The position numbers and the translations under genes were made by a program. A stretch of DNA of 36,936 nucleotides, taken from positions 1 through 36,936 of the forward strand of contig NZ_JAPJNQ010000012.1 of assembly GCF_030826625.1 (NCBI RefSeq), written 5' to 3'. This document shows positions 15,180 through 24,659 of this stretch, one piece after another (positions within the stretch are counted from its first letter, which is position 1; every line of letters starts with the position of its first letter). The notes beneath the pieces were generated by a model, which saw only the letters and a program-made list of their open reading frames with translations, was not told the origin of the DNA and did not search any database. Source of the DNA: Corynebacterium sp. (lineage in GTDB: Bacteria > Actinomycetota > Actinomycetes > Mycobacteriales > Mycobacteriaceae).

Positions 15180-16646
15180 ATGACCAACCAGAGCCCAAAC
15201 CCTGCAGCTCACCAGAGTGCGAGTGTGCATCCCACAGAATTTTCCCGCGTATTGGTCGCTGGCGCTGGAGTCTCTGGCGCTGGGTGCGTCGCAGCGCTCG
15301 TGGAACTCGGCACCGAAGTCGTCATCGCGGATAATAATTTCGCCGCGGCGCAGGAGCTGGTAGAAAAACACCAATCGTCTTCCACCACCCTTTCTGCGGT
15401 GCGTGCTGGCGAAGTTGATTTCACCGCGGCAGAGTTTGCGGACTTCGAGCTCGTGGTCACCAGCCCTGGTTGGCCACCGCACGCACCGCTGTTGGTGGCC
15501 GCGCGTGAGGTTGGACTTCAAGTCATCGGTGACGTTGAGCTTGGGTTCCGGCTTGATCGTGCTGGTGTTTACGGCAGCCCCCGTGATTGGTTGGTGATCA
15601 CCGGAACCAATGGCAAGACCACCACGACAGGCATGCTGACTTCAATCATGGACGCGCATGGGGCAACCGTCGGCAAGCGTGCGATGGCCACCGGAAATAT
15701 CGGTGCTTCGGTTTTTGCAGCGTTGTCGGCGCAGCCTCGTGTCGATATTCTGGTTTTGGAAGCCTCCAGTTTCCAGTTGCATTGGGCGCCGACTTTGACG
15801 CCGGATATTGGCGTCCTGCTCAACATCGCCGATGATCACATCGATTGGCACGGAAGCTTTTCTGCTTATGCCTCCGACAAAGCGTCGGTGTTACGTGCGC
15901 CAAAGCGAGTGGTTGGGCTGGACGATGCGGCAGCAGCGCGTAGTGCAGCGGATACGCCACACCGTGGGTTCACTCAGCACGAGCCGCAATCTGGCCAAGT
16001 TGGTGTGCGTGATGGAATGCTGGTGTCTGCAGGAGATGTGCATGCACAACCGCCTGCAGAGGTGAAGCTGGCTCCGATTGCGGGACTCCAACCGCCGGGA
16101 GCGGCGGGAATTCTCGATGCCGCAGCGGCAGCGGCCGCAGCTTACGAATACGGCGTGGCTCCGGCAGATATTGCCGCAGGGCTTGCGCGTTATCGGGTAG
16201 CTGCACACCGTGGGGCAGTGGTCGCCAGTATCGGCGGGGTGGATTATATCGACAATTCTAAGGCCACCAACCCGCACGCTGCGCAGGCGGCGATGGCAGG
16301 CTTGGATTCCATCGTGTGGCTCGCTGGTGGCCAGCTGAAAGGCGCCAGTGTTGAGCAGTTGGTGCGTGAAGAATCCCACCGGATGCGAGCGGCAGTGCTG
16401 CTAGGCGTCGACAAGCACATCATTGCCGAAACTCTGCGTACATGTGCGCCACAAGTGCCGGTAGAAATCATCGAAAGCAGTGACCCGCAGGAGTGCATGC
16501 GTCAGGCGGTTGCTGCAGCGCAGCGCCAAGCGCAGGTTGGTGATGCCGTGCTGCTCGCGCCGGCGGCTGCTTCGCTCGATATGTTTTCTGGCATGGCCCA
16601 GCGTGGCGATCTGTTCGCTCAGGCAACATCCGACTACTCTGGTTAA
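15180..16646 (+). CDS. murD: UDP-MurNAc-L-Ala:D-Glu ligase MurD
   Basis: A 488-residue cytoplasmic Mur ligase that adds D-glutamate to UDP-MurNAc-L-Ala. It has a Rossmann-like N-terminal domain (RVLVAGAGVSGAGCVAAL), an ATPase core with P-loop TGTNGKTTTT (residues 141-150) and LEASSFQLHW, and a C-terminal domain with DNSKATNPHAAQAA and LLAPAAASLDMF. All are characteristic of MurD rather than the other ligases. ATG 15180 follows a GGAGACG segment. The stop is two bases before ftsW, so the two are translated as a unit. Confidence 0.95.
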   Translation: MTNQSPNPAAHQSASVHPTEFSRVLVAGAGVSGAGCVAALVELGTEVVIADNNFAAAQELVEKHQSSSTTLSAVRAGEVDFTAAEFADFELVVTSPGWPPHAPLLVAAREVGLQVIGDVELGFRLDRAGVYGSPRDWLVITGTNGKTTTTGMLTSIMDAHGATVGKRAMATGNIGASVFAALSAQPRVDILVLEASSFQLHWAPTLTPDIGVLLNIADDHIDWHGSFSAYASDKASVLRAPKRVVGLDDAAAARSAADTPHRGFTQHEPQSGQVGVRDGMLVSAGDVHAQPPAEVKLAPIAGLQPPGAAGILDAAAAAAAAYEYGVAPADIAAGLARYRVAAHRGAVVASIGGVDYIDNSKATNPHAAQAAMAGLDSIVWLAGGQLKGASVEQLVREESHRMRAAVLLGVDKHIIAETLRTCAPQVPVEIIESSDPQECMRQAVAAAQRQAQVGDAVLLAPAAASLDMFSGMAQRGDLFAQATSDYSG

Positions 16647-16648
16647 CC

Positions 16649-18175
16649 ATGGCCACACAGACCCCGCAACGCAGCCGTCGCACCTGGCGTAACTGGAAGC
16701 TCAACTTGCCCAAGCATCCTGGCTTGGACTACTTGATGCTGCGCATTTCGATATTCGTGTTGGTCGGCATCGGCGTGGTCATGGCGTTTTCTGCGACCAT
16801 GACGTGGTCGGTCATTGAAGGCAACACAGTCTGGGCGCAAGCGATACGGCAGACAGCCTATGTGCTGTTCGGTCTCGCCGTGTTTTGGTTTGCGCTGAGA
16901 ACTCCATTCAGCACCGTCAAAAAACTGACTCCATGGTTTTTGGCGCTTGCTGCGGTATTGACGTTGCTGGTTTTCGTTCCGGGAATTGGTGTCGGCCGCA
17001 ATGAGGTGGGTTCGCAATCCTGGATCGTGCTGGGGCCATTACGCCTGCAGCCTTCTGAGATCACCCGTATCGCCGTTGCAATGTTTGGTGCTTTGAGTTT
17101 GGCGAACAAGCGTCCGCCGCGTTCGTTAAACGAGGTCAAACTGACCAACCCGTTCGTGGTTTATATCTGCATTTCTATTCTGTTCTTCGGTGCGATGGTT
17201 GCCGAGGGCAATCTGGGTGTGGCGATGACATTCGCGGTCGTGGTCGGTTTCGCGCTGTTTTTCGCTGGCATCAACTGGCGCGTAATCGCTTTGGCGATCG
17301 TAGGCTGTGTCATCGCACTGATTTATGTCTTTTTGAGCGGTGGTTACCGCAGCGACCGCTTTACGACGTTTTTCGGCGCGTTCACCGGCAACTTCACGGA
17401 CACCCGTGGCTCGGCCTTCCAGACTTATCAAGGCTTTTTGTCGCTTGCCGACGGTTCACTGACCGGCGTTGGCATCGGCCAATCGCGTGCGAAATGGTTT
17501 TACTTACCAGAAGCGAAAAATGACTTCGTTTTCGCGATCATTGGTGAAGAACTCGGATTGTTCGGTGGCGCGCTTGTCGTCACGATGTTTGTGATCCTGG
17601 GTGTTTTTGGCTTGCGGACCGCAATGCGCGCACAGAATCAGTTCCAATCGCTGCTAGCTGCGACGTTGACCGCGACTGTGGTTTCACAAGCGTTTTATAA
17701 TATTTCCTATGTCATCGGTTTGATGCCCATGACCGGTGTGCAGCTTCCGTTGATTTCTTCCGGCGGCACCTCCACCGTGGTTACGCTTGGGGCGATGGGA
17801 TTGCTGGCCTCTGTTGCACGGCACGAGCCAGAAGCAGTTTCCTATATGCAAAGCTATGGTCGTCCGCTGTTTGATCGAGTGCTGATGATCCCAGAGCCTA
17901 CGGTTGCAGTCGCTTCTTCTCGCACGGCTGCTGGCCACCAACGTGGACGTGGCCGGGCAGGAAGTCGGCAACCAGCAGGACGCCCAGCCCAATCCCGTCC
18001 TGAGCATCGCCGTGGCGAGCAGCGCTTTGGCACTGCCGTGACCGCCCGCTCACGCTCGCAGCAGCCCGGCCGTTCACCCGCTGGTGAGCCAAGGGACCGC
18101 ACTGCACGCACGAATTCGTACTCAAATCAGAAAGGCCGACCAGGAACATGGCGTCAACGACCGATTCGGCATTAA
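16649..18175 (+). CDS. ftsW: Septal peptidoglycan polymerase FtsW (SEDS)
   Basis: A 508-residue SEDS glycosyltransferase with about ten membrane helices that polymerises lipid II at the septum in partnership with FtsI. Signature segments are AKNDFVFAIIGEELGLFGG and the ISSGGTS motif in MPMTGVQLPLISSGGTST. The extended cytoplasmic C-terminal tail (from about residue 425 on) is strongly basic and rich in Arg/Gly/Ser/Gln, probably disordered; such tails occur in corynebacterial FtsW. The name FtsW rather than RodA is chosen from its place between murD and murG. The last 28 bases overlap the start of murG. Confidence 0.94.
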   Translation: MATQTPQRSRRTWRNWKLNLPKHPGLDYLMLRISIFVLVGIGVVMAFSATMTWSVIEGNTVWAQAIRQTAYVLFGLAVFWFALRTPFSTVKKLTPWFLALAAVLTLLVFVPGIGVGRNEVGSQSWIVLGPLRLQPSEITRIAVAMFGALSLANKRPPRSLNEVKLTNPFVVYICISILFFGAMVAEGNLGVAMTFAVVVGFALFFAGINWRVIALAIVGCVIALIYVFLSGGYRSDRFTTFFGAFTGNFTDTRGSAFQTYQGFLSLADGSLTGVGIGQSRAKWFYLPEAKNDFVFAIIGEELGLFGGALVVTMFVILGVFGLRTAMRAQNQFQSLLAATLTATVVSQAFYNISYVIGLMPMTGVQLPLISSGGTSTVVTLGAMGLLASVARHEPEAVSYMQSYGRPLFDRVLMIPEPTVAVASSRTAAGHQRGRGRAGSRQPAGRPAQSRPEHRRGEQRFGTAVTARSRSQQPGRSPAGEPRDRTARTNSYSNQKGRPGTWRQRPIRH

Positions 18176-19263
18176 CCGTTGTCCTCGCCGGAGGCGGTAC
18201 AGCCGGGCACATCGAGCCAGCACTGGCGGTCGGCGAGGTCCTGCGTACCCGCTATAAAGCTGAGGTTTTAGCGTTGGGGACATCTCGGGGCTTGGAAAGC
18301 GATATCATTCCGTCCCGCGGTTTTGACCTGGAATTGATCACCCCGGTGCCGGTTCCACGCCGCATCAACGGTGATTTGTTTGCTTTGCCCTTCAAAGTTC
18401 TACGGTCGATTCGACAGGCCCGCAAAATCTTGAAGAAAAACCGAGCAGATGCCGTTTTTGGCACTGGCGGTTATGTTTCTGCTTCGGCCTACCTAGCAGC
18501 GAAATCGCTGGGCATCCCGTTTTATGTGTTAGAAACGAATGCGCTGGCGGGCATGGCCAACAAGATGGGTGTGCGCTTGGGCGGCACCGGTTTCAATGCG
18601 ATAGAGAGCTCAGGCATGCCGGGCGATGTCGTGGGTATCCCTGTGCGCCCACAACTGACTGGGGGAGACCCGAGTGGGGAGAAGGCGGCGCGCGGCCGGG
18701 AACTGTTTGGGCTTGCCGACGATCGTCCCACCATTTTGATCACCGGCGGTTCCCAAGGAGCGGCTTCGATCAACACTGCGGTCGCCGGAAGCATCGACCG
18801 TCTTCTTGCTGATGGTTACCAGGTATTGCACGCCTACGGGAAGAAAAACGATCCCCCGGCGGAGAAAAAACACTATGTTTCCTTGCCATACATCGAGGAC
18901 ATGGGTGCAGCACTCGCAGTTGCCGATCTGGTGGTGTGCCGCTCTGGAGCTATGACAGTCGCGGAAGTTTCTGCGTGTGGTTTGCCTGCGATTTACGTGC
19001 CCTTGCCGATTGGGAATGGTGAGCAGGGCTTGAACTGCAAAACTGTGGTGGCCGAAGGCGCGGCACGTAAGATCGACGATGCAAAATTCTCGCCTGACGT
19101 GATGTATGAGGCAGTTACCGAGATTCTGGGTGACGAAGAGAACTACCGACAGATGCGCAAGGCAGCGGCTGCTTCAGAACAAGGCGATGCTGCGTGGCGT
19201 TTGGCCGAACGTATCGTCTTCGATAATTCGACTACTCAATCCACCCGCGAGTCCACGAGCTAG
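18148..19263 (+). CDS. murG: Lipid II synthase MurG (GlcNAc transferase)
   Basis: A 371-residue peripheral GT-B glycosyltransferase (GT28) that adds GlcNAc from UDP-GlcNAc to lipid I on the inner membrane face. The N-terminal loop GGGTAGHIEPALAVGEVL binds the acceptor; GGSQGAASIN and SGAMTVAEVSACGLPAIYVPLP in the C-terminal domain bind the donor. The start ATG 18148 lies inside the ftsW reading frame, preceded by CCAGGAAC, and gives a family-typical N-terminus. The stop is nine bases before murC. Confidence 0.96.
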   Translation: MASTTDSALTVVLAGGGTAGHIEPALAVGEVLRTRYKAEVLALGTSRGLESDIIPSRGFDLELITPVPVPRRINGDLFALPFKVLRSIRQARKILKKNRADAVFGTGGYVSASAYLAAKSLGIPFYVLETNALAGMANKMGVRLGGTGFNAIESSGMPGDVVGIPVRPQLTGGDPSGEKAARGRELFGLADDRPTILITGGSQGAASINTAVAGSIDRLLADGYQVLHAYGKKNDPPAEKKHYVSLPYIEDMGAALAVADLVVCRSGAMTVAEVSACGLPAIYVPLPIGNGEQGLNCKTVVAEGAARKIDDAKFSPDVMYEAVTEILGDEENYRQMRKAAAASEQGDAAWRLAERIVFDNSTTQSTRESTS

Positions 19264-19272
19264 GAGTTCACC

Positions 19273-20865
19273 GTGGCAGAACACAACTCTGCAGATACCA
19301 TTGATCTTTCCCGTGTCCACCTCGTGGGCATAGGGGGTGCGGGCATGTCAGGCGTCGCTCGCATATTGCTTTCCCGTGACGCCACGGTGTCTGGCTCGGA
19401 CGTGAAAGATTCCCGACCAGTGCGCGCACTGCGTTCGATGGGCGCAGAAATCGCCATCGGCCACAGCGCTGAGAATTTGGAATTATCAGGCAGCTTGCCG
19501 ACGGTCGTCGTCACCTCTTTCGCTGCTATCCCGCAAGATAATCCCGAGCTTGCCGCTGCGGCTCGCCACGGAATACCAGTGATCCGTCGTTCTGATCTCT
19601 TGGCTGAATTGATGGATGGCTATACCCAGCTGTTGATCGCGGGTACGCACGGGAAGACTTCAACGACGTCGATGGCAGTGACTGCTTTGCAGGCTGCGGG
19701 CACGGACCCTTCCTTCGCGATTGGTGGACAACTCAACCGGGCAGGCACTAATGCGCATCAAGGGACCGGTGAGGTATTCGTTGCGGAAGCTGATGAATCA
19801 GATGCTTCATTGTTGCGCTACCGCCCGTCGATCGCGGTGGTGACGAATATTGAGCCTGATCATCTGGATTATTTTGGTACCGCGGAAAATTATTTCCAGG
19901 TTTTCGAAGACTTTGCAGATTTAATTGCCGATGACGGTGTGTTGGTTGCTTGCCTTGATGACAAACACACCGCTGATCTTGCAGTGGAGTGTGCACGCCG
20001 TGGCATCACGGTGCTCGGCTATGGCACATCTTCGCAGACCCGTTCGCCGGAGGTTGCGGACCTGCTGGTCGCAGAAATCACTGCTACCGAGGTTTTAACA
20101 GCGGGTACCCGGGTGTGGCTGCAGTTGCGTCTTCCCGCAGGGATTCATTCTGCACGCAGTGCGGCTGGCGCGAAAAGCTCTCAACGTGCTGGTGCAAAAA
20201 ACCAACCGCAAGAGATTTCTTTGGAATACTTGGTGCAAATTCCCGGCTATCACATGGTGCTTAATTCAGTTGCCGCAGTGCTGGCCGGCACTGCGGCTGG
20301 GGTCGATGCGCAAAAACTCGCTGACGGGGTTGCGAGCTTCGCGGGAGTCCGTCGTCGTTTTGAATACCATGGTGAGGTCACTTCTGGGCCGTTTGCTGGC
20401 GTGAAGGTCTATGACGATTACGCACATCATCCGACAGAAGTCATGGCGGTGTTGACTGCCGCACGCGAGCAGGTATTGGCTGAGGCGCAAGGAGGCAAGG
20501 TCATCGCGTGTTTCCAGCCGCATCTGTATTCGCGTACTAAAGAGTTTTACCGCGAATTCGCACAGGCTCTTTCGCTTGCCGATGCCTGCGTGGTGCTTGA
20601 TATCTTTGGTGCCCGGGAAACTCCAGTGGAAGGTCTTACCTCCCGGATCATTACGAACGCGATGGAAGAATCCGTCGCCGTGCGCTACGAGCCTGATATG
20701 TCAGCGGCCCCTGAGACGATTGCCTCGCTGGCTGGTCCTCATGACCTGGTGCTGACCATGGGCGCTGGTTCGGTTACGGTGTTGGCCCCGGAAATTCTGC
20801 AGCATTTGCGCGCTGCTGGCGATAATAATGCTGATGCTGATGTTGATGTTGAGGCTGGGCGCTAG
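19273..20865 (+). CDS. murC: UDP-MurNAc:L-alanine ligase MurC
   Basis: A 530-residue ligase that starts the stem peptide by adding L-Ala. A Rossmann-like VGIGGAGMSGVARIL comes first, then P-loop AGTHGKTSTT (residues 123-132), EADESDASLL and a C-terminal domain with VYDDYAHHPTEV. All are MurC hallmarks. The start is GTG 19273 with AGGAG eight bases upstream. A poorly conserved Ala/Ser/Arg-rich loop near residues 290-315 and an acidic C-terminal tail encoded by 6-bp GCTGAT/GTTGAT repeats (20830-20853) look like lineage-specific low-complexity additions. The TAG stop is two bases before ftsQ. Confidence 0.95.
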   Translation: MAEHNSADTIDLSRVHLVGIGGAGMSGVARILLSRDATVSGSDVKDSRPVRALRSMGAEIAIGHSAENLELSGSLPTVVVTSFAAIPQDNPELAAAARHGIPVIRRSDLLAELMDGYTQLLIAGTHGKTSTTSMAVTALQAAGTDPSFAIGGQLNRAGTNAHQGTGEVFVAEADESDASLLRYRPSIAVVTNIEPDHLDYFGTAENYFQVFEDFADLIADDGVLVACLDDKHTADLAVECARRGITVLGYGTSSQTRSPEVADLLVAEITATEVLTAGTRVWLQLRLPAGIHSARSAAGAKSSQRAGAKNQPQEISLEYLVQIPGYHMVLNSVAAVLAGTAAGVDAQKLADGVASFAGVRRRFEYHGEVTSGPFAGVKVYDDYAHHPTEVMAVLTAAREQVLAEAQGGKVIACFQPHLYSRTKEFYREFAQALSLADACVVLDIFGARETPVEGLTSRIITNAMEESVAVRYEPDMSAAPETIASLAGPHDLVLTMGAGSVTVLAPEILQHLRAAGDNNADADVDVEAGR

Positions 20866-20867
20866 CC

Positions 20868-21524
20868 GTGCGGAAAAAACCCGTTGCTTTGAGCATTACC
20901 GCCGTGCTTGCGGTTGTCGTAGTCATCGCTGGAATCCTGTGGCTTTTCCCTGTGTTGAGGGTCGGCCAGATCGAGGTCACCGGTAATGAGCGTGTGAGCA
21001 CTGAGGCAGTGATCGAGGATAGTGGCGTGCGTGAAGGCGATAATTTGCTGCGCGTTGATGCAACGGGTGCTGCCAGCCGGATCGTGCAACAGTCATGGGT
21101 GCGGGGAGTGACAGTCTCTCGGCATTTCCCGTCGACTGTAAATATCGAAGTAGCTGAGCGTGAGGTGGTTGGCTATGTTGAGCATGACGACGGCGCGCAT
21201 CTGATTGATCACCAAGGGCATGCATTTTTGATTGACGTGCCGCCGGAAGAAGCCGTAGAGATCACCGGTGAAGTCGACGATGACGATGCTGTGAATACAG
21301 CAGTGACAGCGATCGCGACGGTGCCGAATGAGATTCGTAGGGAAATTGCGTCGTTAGAGATTAGCCGCTCCCAAGCTATGGAATTACAGTTGCATGATGG
21401 GCGCAAAATCTATTGGGGTACCAGTGATGCGAATGAGCAAAAAGCCGCTGCCCTCGAGCACGTTATTCACCGTGAAGGCGATCGCTGGGACATTTCGAAT
21501 CCGAGCTTGGTGACAGTTCGCTAG
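20868..21524 (+). CDS. ftsQ: Divisome protein FtsQ
   Basis: A 218-residue bitopic membrane protein. A very short basic cytoplasmic end (RKKPV) precedes one membrane helix (about residues 7-28), then a POTRA domain (VGQIEVTGNERVSTEAVIED, about 32-100) and the FtsQ beta domain. FtsQ recruits FtsL and its partner to the division site. The GTG start lies two bases after the murC stop. Both the domain order and position before ftsZ support the name. It lacks the long cytoplasmic extension seen in some actinobacterial FtsQ proteins. Confidence 0.92.
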   Translation: MRKKPVALSITAVLAVVVVIAGILWLFPVLRVGQIEVTGNERVSTEAVIEDSGVREGDNLLRVDATGAASRIVQQSWVRGVTVSRHFPSTVNIEVAEREVVGYVEHDDGAHLIDHQGHAFLIDVPPEEAVEITGEVDDDDAVNTAVTAIATVPNEIRREIASLEISRSQAMELQLHDGRKIYWGTSDANEQKAAALEHVIHREGDRWDISNPSLVTVR

Positions 21525-21758
21525 ACAGCAGCCGCTGCGGGGGTGATCGCAGGGGGTGATCACCGCGGAAATTCGGAGAAAAGCCCAGTTCAGTACCCTA
21601 AAGTAAAGGTTTAGGTGTTCGACACGCGCGCGAATATGCGCCAAAATTACAGAAGTGTCACTCAAGATAGTCACGTAACGTATTGGCGAAATAATGCGCC
21701 GATATCTCAATGCCCGCAGAGATGAAAAAGCAGAACCTGAAAGGCCGGAACTCCTCTT
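21525..21758 (+). promoter_or_regulatory. ftsQ-ftsZ intergenic control region
   Basis: A 234-base gap, the longest inside the cluster after mraZ. GGGGGTGATC occurs at 21539-21548 and 21552-21561 (13-bp period); the second copy leads into the perfect 10-bp palindrome GGTGATCACC (21555-21564), which could be an operator. Further right are AT-rich candidates for promoter elements, none consensus-like enough to place. Separate ftsZ promoters are known in corynebacteria, so one here is expected. Confidence 0.5.
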
Positions 21759-23009
21759 ATGACCTCACCTAACAATAACCTTGCTGATATCAAGGTCGTT
21801 GGCGTTGGCGGCGGCGGCGTCAACGCAGTGAACCGCATGATCGAAGAGGGCCTCAAAGGGGTCCAATTCGTTGCGATTAACACGGACTCGCAGGCTCTTC
21901 TGTTTTCCGATGCAGACGTCAAACACGACATTGGCCGGGAAGCTACCCGCGGATTGGGTGCGGGAGCGAACCCGGAGGTAGGCCGCAGCTCCGCCGAGGA
22001 TTCTAAGTCTGAGTTGGAAGAGACTCTGCGCGGCGCCGACATGGTTTTCGTGACTGCAGGTGAGGGCGGCGGAACCGGCACTGGTGCAGCCCCAGTCGTC
22101 GCTAATATCGCTAGGAAGATGGGCGCACTGACCGTCGGCGTTGTCACCCGCCCGTTTAAATTTGAGGGCGCTCGGCGCTCTCGCCAGGCTGAGGCCGGTA
22201 TCGCGGAACTGCGCGAAGTCTGTGACACCTTGATCGTGATCCCTAACGATCGTCTGCTGCAACTGGGCGATGCCAACCTGTCCATGATGGAAGCTTTCCG
22301 CGCAGCAGACGAGGTTTTGCACAACGGTGTGCAAGGTATTACCAACCTGATCACCATTCCGGGCATGATCAACGTCGACTTTGCTGACGTCCGCTCGGTG
22401 ATGGCTGAAGCCGGCTCGGCTCTGATGGGCGTAGGTTCGGCGCGCGGGGATGATCGTGTGATGACCGCTGCGGAACACGCAATCAACTCGCCATTGCTGG
22501 AATCCACCATGGAAGGCGCCAAGGGCGTGCTGCTCTCGATCGCTGGTGGCTCCGATTTGGGCTTGCAAGAGGTTTACCAGGCTTCCACGATGGTCGAAGA
22601 AAAGGCTGACCCGGACGCCAACATCATTTTCGGTACTATCATCGACGATAACTTGGGCGATGAAGTTCGTGTGACCATCATTGCGACCGGTTTCGATGCA
22701 GAGGCTAATTTGCAGGACGAATACGGCTCACACGCCGCAGCGCAGAACGCGAGCGCACAAAGTGCTGCGCAAGCACAGCGCGGGCCAGCAGCCGACTCCG
22801 CCGCACGCACCCAAGCGAGTGAGCCGCGCCCACCACGCCCAGAACGCGGTTCGCTGTTCAGTGAACGTGAAAAGCCACGTACTCAGACCAGCCGTTCGGG
22901 CGGGCTGTTTACTTCTTCGGATCGCTTCAATCAGGCACCGGAGCCACGTCAGCCGCAGCGTGAGTCTGAACCGGATGATGATCTGGACGTTCCAGATTTC
23001 ATGCGCTAA
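21759..23009 (+). CDS. ftsZ: Cell division GTPase FtsZ
   Basis: A 416-residue tubulin homologue that polymerises into the Z ring. The N-terminal nucleotide-binding start is VGVGGGGVNAVNRMI; the tubulin signature GEGGGTGTG is at residues 101-109; the T7 synergy loop NVDFADVRSVM follows. After about residue 316 comes a Gln/Ala/Ser/Arg-rich linker and the conserved C-terminal peptide DDDLDVPDFMR, which binds partners such as SepF, also encoded here. The start ATG 21759 has a GAAAGG segment at some distance upstream. Actinobacteria of this group lack FtsA, in line with its absence before ftsZ. Confidence 0.98.
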   Translation: MTSPNNNLADIKVVGVGGGGVNAVNRMIEEGLKGVQFVAINTDSQALLFSDADVKHDIGREATRGLGAGANPEVGRSSAEDSKSELEETLRGADMVFVTAGEGGGTGTGAAPVVANIARKMGALTVGVVTRPFKFEGARRSRQAEAGIAELREVCDTLIVIPNDRLLQLGDANLSMMEAFRAADEVLHNGVQGITNLITIPGMINVDFADVRSVMAEAGSALMGVGSARGDDRVMTAAEHAINSPLLESTMEGAKGVLLSIAGGSDLGLQEVYQASTMVEEKADPDANIIFGTIIDDNLGDEVRVTIIATGFDAEANLQDEYGSHAAAQNASAQSAAQAQRGPAADSAARTQASEPRPPRPERGSLFSEREKPRTQTSRSGGLFTSSDRFNQAPEPRQPQRESEPDDDLDVPDFMR

Positions 23010-23015
23010 GCCAGC

Positions 23016-23786
23016 ATGATCTCGCAGGATCCTTCTGAGATGAAGACTTCAGGCACCCAAGCAGCGAAGCTTCCGGTAGACAAACGCCCCGTGCGCATGG
23101 TTTTCACCACTCGCAACGGCGGGGTTTCGCAGCAGCCGTATGGATCATTCAATCTGGCCGAGCACGTCGGTGATAACGCGCAGAATGTCGCCGATAACCG
23201 TGAACGTCTCGCCAGAGTGCTTGAACTTGAGCACATCCAATGGATGGAGCAACTGCACACCAACACCGTGAGCGTGGTGACCGAAACTAGTACAGAGCCA
23301 CTTGCAGCGACCGATGCAATGGTGACGACGGTTCCGCATCTTGCTTTGGGCGTGTTGGTAGCAGACTGTGTGCCGGTGCTGTTAGCGGATCCACAGGCTG
23401 GTGTGTGCGCTGCTGTGCATGCCGGTCGAATGGGTGCGCGAAACGGCATCGTGTCGCGCACCGTGGAAACGATGACGGAGCTAGGCGCAAACCCAAACAA
23501 TATTCAGGCTTTGCTTGGACCTGCTGCCAGCGGTGAGAACTACGAAGTCCCCGCTGCGATGGCTGCCGACGTCGAAGCCCGTTTGCCTGGTTCTCGTACC
23601 CGAACGAAAAAGGGGACGGCTGGATTAGACATTAGGGCAGGGCTCGTGCGTCAGCTGCTAAGCCTCGGGGTAACGGCGATCGAGGCGGACCCGCGCTGCA
23701 CCATCGCTAATAAAGAATTTTTCTCTTACCGCCGCGAAGGCACCACCGGGCGCCAAGCCGGTGTGATTTGGTTGACGGGAAAATAA
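23016..23786 (+). CDS. pgeF: Peptidoglycan editing factor PgeF (YfiH family)
   Basis: A 256-residue protein of the YfiH/multicopper-polyphenol-oxidase family, regarded as purine nucleoside phosphorylase-like or, in E. coli, as an enzyme that prevents wrong amino acids in the stem peptide. The metal-site residues are visible: His81 in QLHTNT, Cys118 in ADCVPV and His135 in AVHAGRMG. It follows ftsZ by six bases, as in most Actinobacteria. The ATG at 23016 has no Shine-Dalgarno; ATG 23040 has AGGATCC upstream and may be the real start (248 residues). Which of the reported activities applies is not decided by sequence. Confidence 0.88.
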   Translation: MISQDPSEMKTSGTQAAKLPVDKRPVRMVFTTRNGGVSQQPYGSFNLAEHVGDNAQNVADNRERLARVLELEHIQWMEQLHTNTVSVVTETSTEPLAATDAMVTTVPHLALGVLVADCVPVLLADPQAGVCAAVHAGRMGARNGIVSRTVETMTELGANPNNIQALLGPAASGENYEVPAAMAADVEARLPGSRTRTKKGTAGLDIRAGLVRQLLSLGVTAIEADPRCTIANKEFFSYRREGTTGRQAGVIWLTGK

Positions 23787-23788
23787 CG

Positions 23789-24580
23789 ATGTGTAGCAAC
23801 AACGATATTGCTCGCGAGGCTGCAACGAATCAGCCTGCTGTTAGCGCAACGGAAACTTCCAGCGAGGCGGGACTGAGCAAACGCGAACTCCAGCGAAACC
23901 TTGAACAGACGTTTGAGCTGATTAGGCAGGCAGCGCGGGAGAACGGGCGCGATCCACAAGAGATTACCTTGCTGCCGGTGACGAAGTTTCACCCGGTTGA
24001 AGCTATCGCCCAATTGGCGGCGCTGGGTGAAACCGACGTGGCGGAAAACCGGGAACAAGAAGCTCGCGACAAAGCGGAAAAGCTGCCCGACGTCCGTTTT
24101 CACATGATCGGCCAGGTGCAGACGAAGAAGGCGAATTCCGTTGCTCGCTGGGCACATAGTGTGCACTCACTAGATTCAATCAAGCTTGCCGACGCTTTGG
24201 ACCGAGGCATAAGTCTTGCGAAAGAACGCGAGCAGCGGCCGGCAGACTTTGTCCTGCCAGTGTTTTTGCAGTTGTCGGTTGATGGCGATTCCTCCCGAGG
24301 CGGTGTGCAAGCACAAGACTTGGAAGAATTGGCAGCGCACGTCGACAAGCTGACGCAACTGAAACTAGCCGGCATCATGGTCGTGCCGCCGTTGGATGCC
24401 GATGCCAGCGAGGTGTTCCGCGAGGCCCGTGCTCTCTGTGATGCGCTGGCTGCGCGTTTTGGGCGTGTGCTTCGGTTATCTGCAGGTATGTCGGCTGACC
24501 TGGATAAAGCCATTGCCGCAGGTAGTGATATCGTGCGTGTCGGTACTGGCATCATGGGCCAGCGGCCAGTAGCTTTTTAA
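23789..24580 (+). CDS. Pyridoxal phosphate homeostasis protein YggS/PLPBP
   Basis: A 263-residue single-domain PLP-binding protein with the fold-type III barrel and no known reaction; family members balance PLP and amino-acid pools. The PLP lysine is Lys66 in LLPVTKFHP. Further family segments are AENREQEARDKAE, RFHMIGQVQTKKAN, the Ser-Arg-Gly of SSRGGV and LSAGMSADLDKAIAAGSDIVRVGTGI. ATG 23789, two bases after the pgeF stop, is chosen over an upstream TTG at 23768 that lies inside pgeF. The first 35 residues are a variable extension. YggS next to sepF and yggT is a widespread arrangement. Confidence 0.93.
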   Translation: MCSNNDIAREAATNQPAVSATETSSEAGLSKRELQRNLEQTFELIRQAARENGRDPQEITLLPVTKFHPVEAIAQLAALGETDVAENREQEARDKAEKLPDVRFHMIGQVQTKKANSVARWAHSVHSLDSIKLADALDRGISLAKEREQRPADFVLPVFLQLSVDGDSSRGGVQAQDLEELAAHVDKLTQLKLAGIMVVPPLDADASEVFREARALCDALAARFGRVLRLSAGMSADLDKAIAAGSDIVRVGTGIMGQRPVAF

Positions 24581-24659
24581 GCAGCGGGTTCGCAAACAGC
24601 CAAACGAAGATTTATCAACGCAATTTACCATCGCTAATTAATTAACAAGGGGAAAGCTA

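Noticed and set aside
21707..22568. Minus-strand frames of 271 and 267 codons opposite ftsZ
   Set aside because: They are antisense to a highly conserved gene, and their products are low-complexity Ser/Arg/Pro-rich or His-rich.
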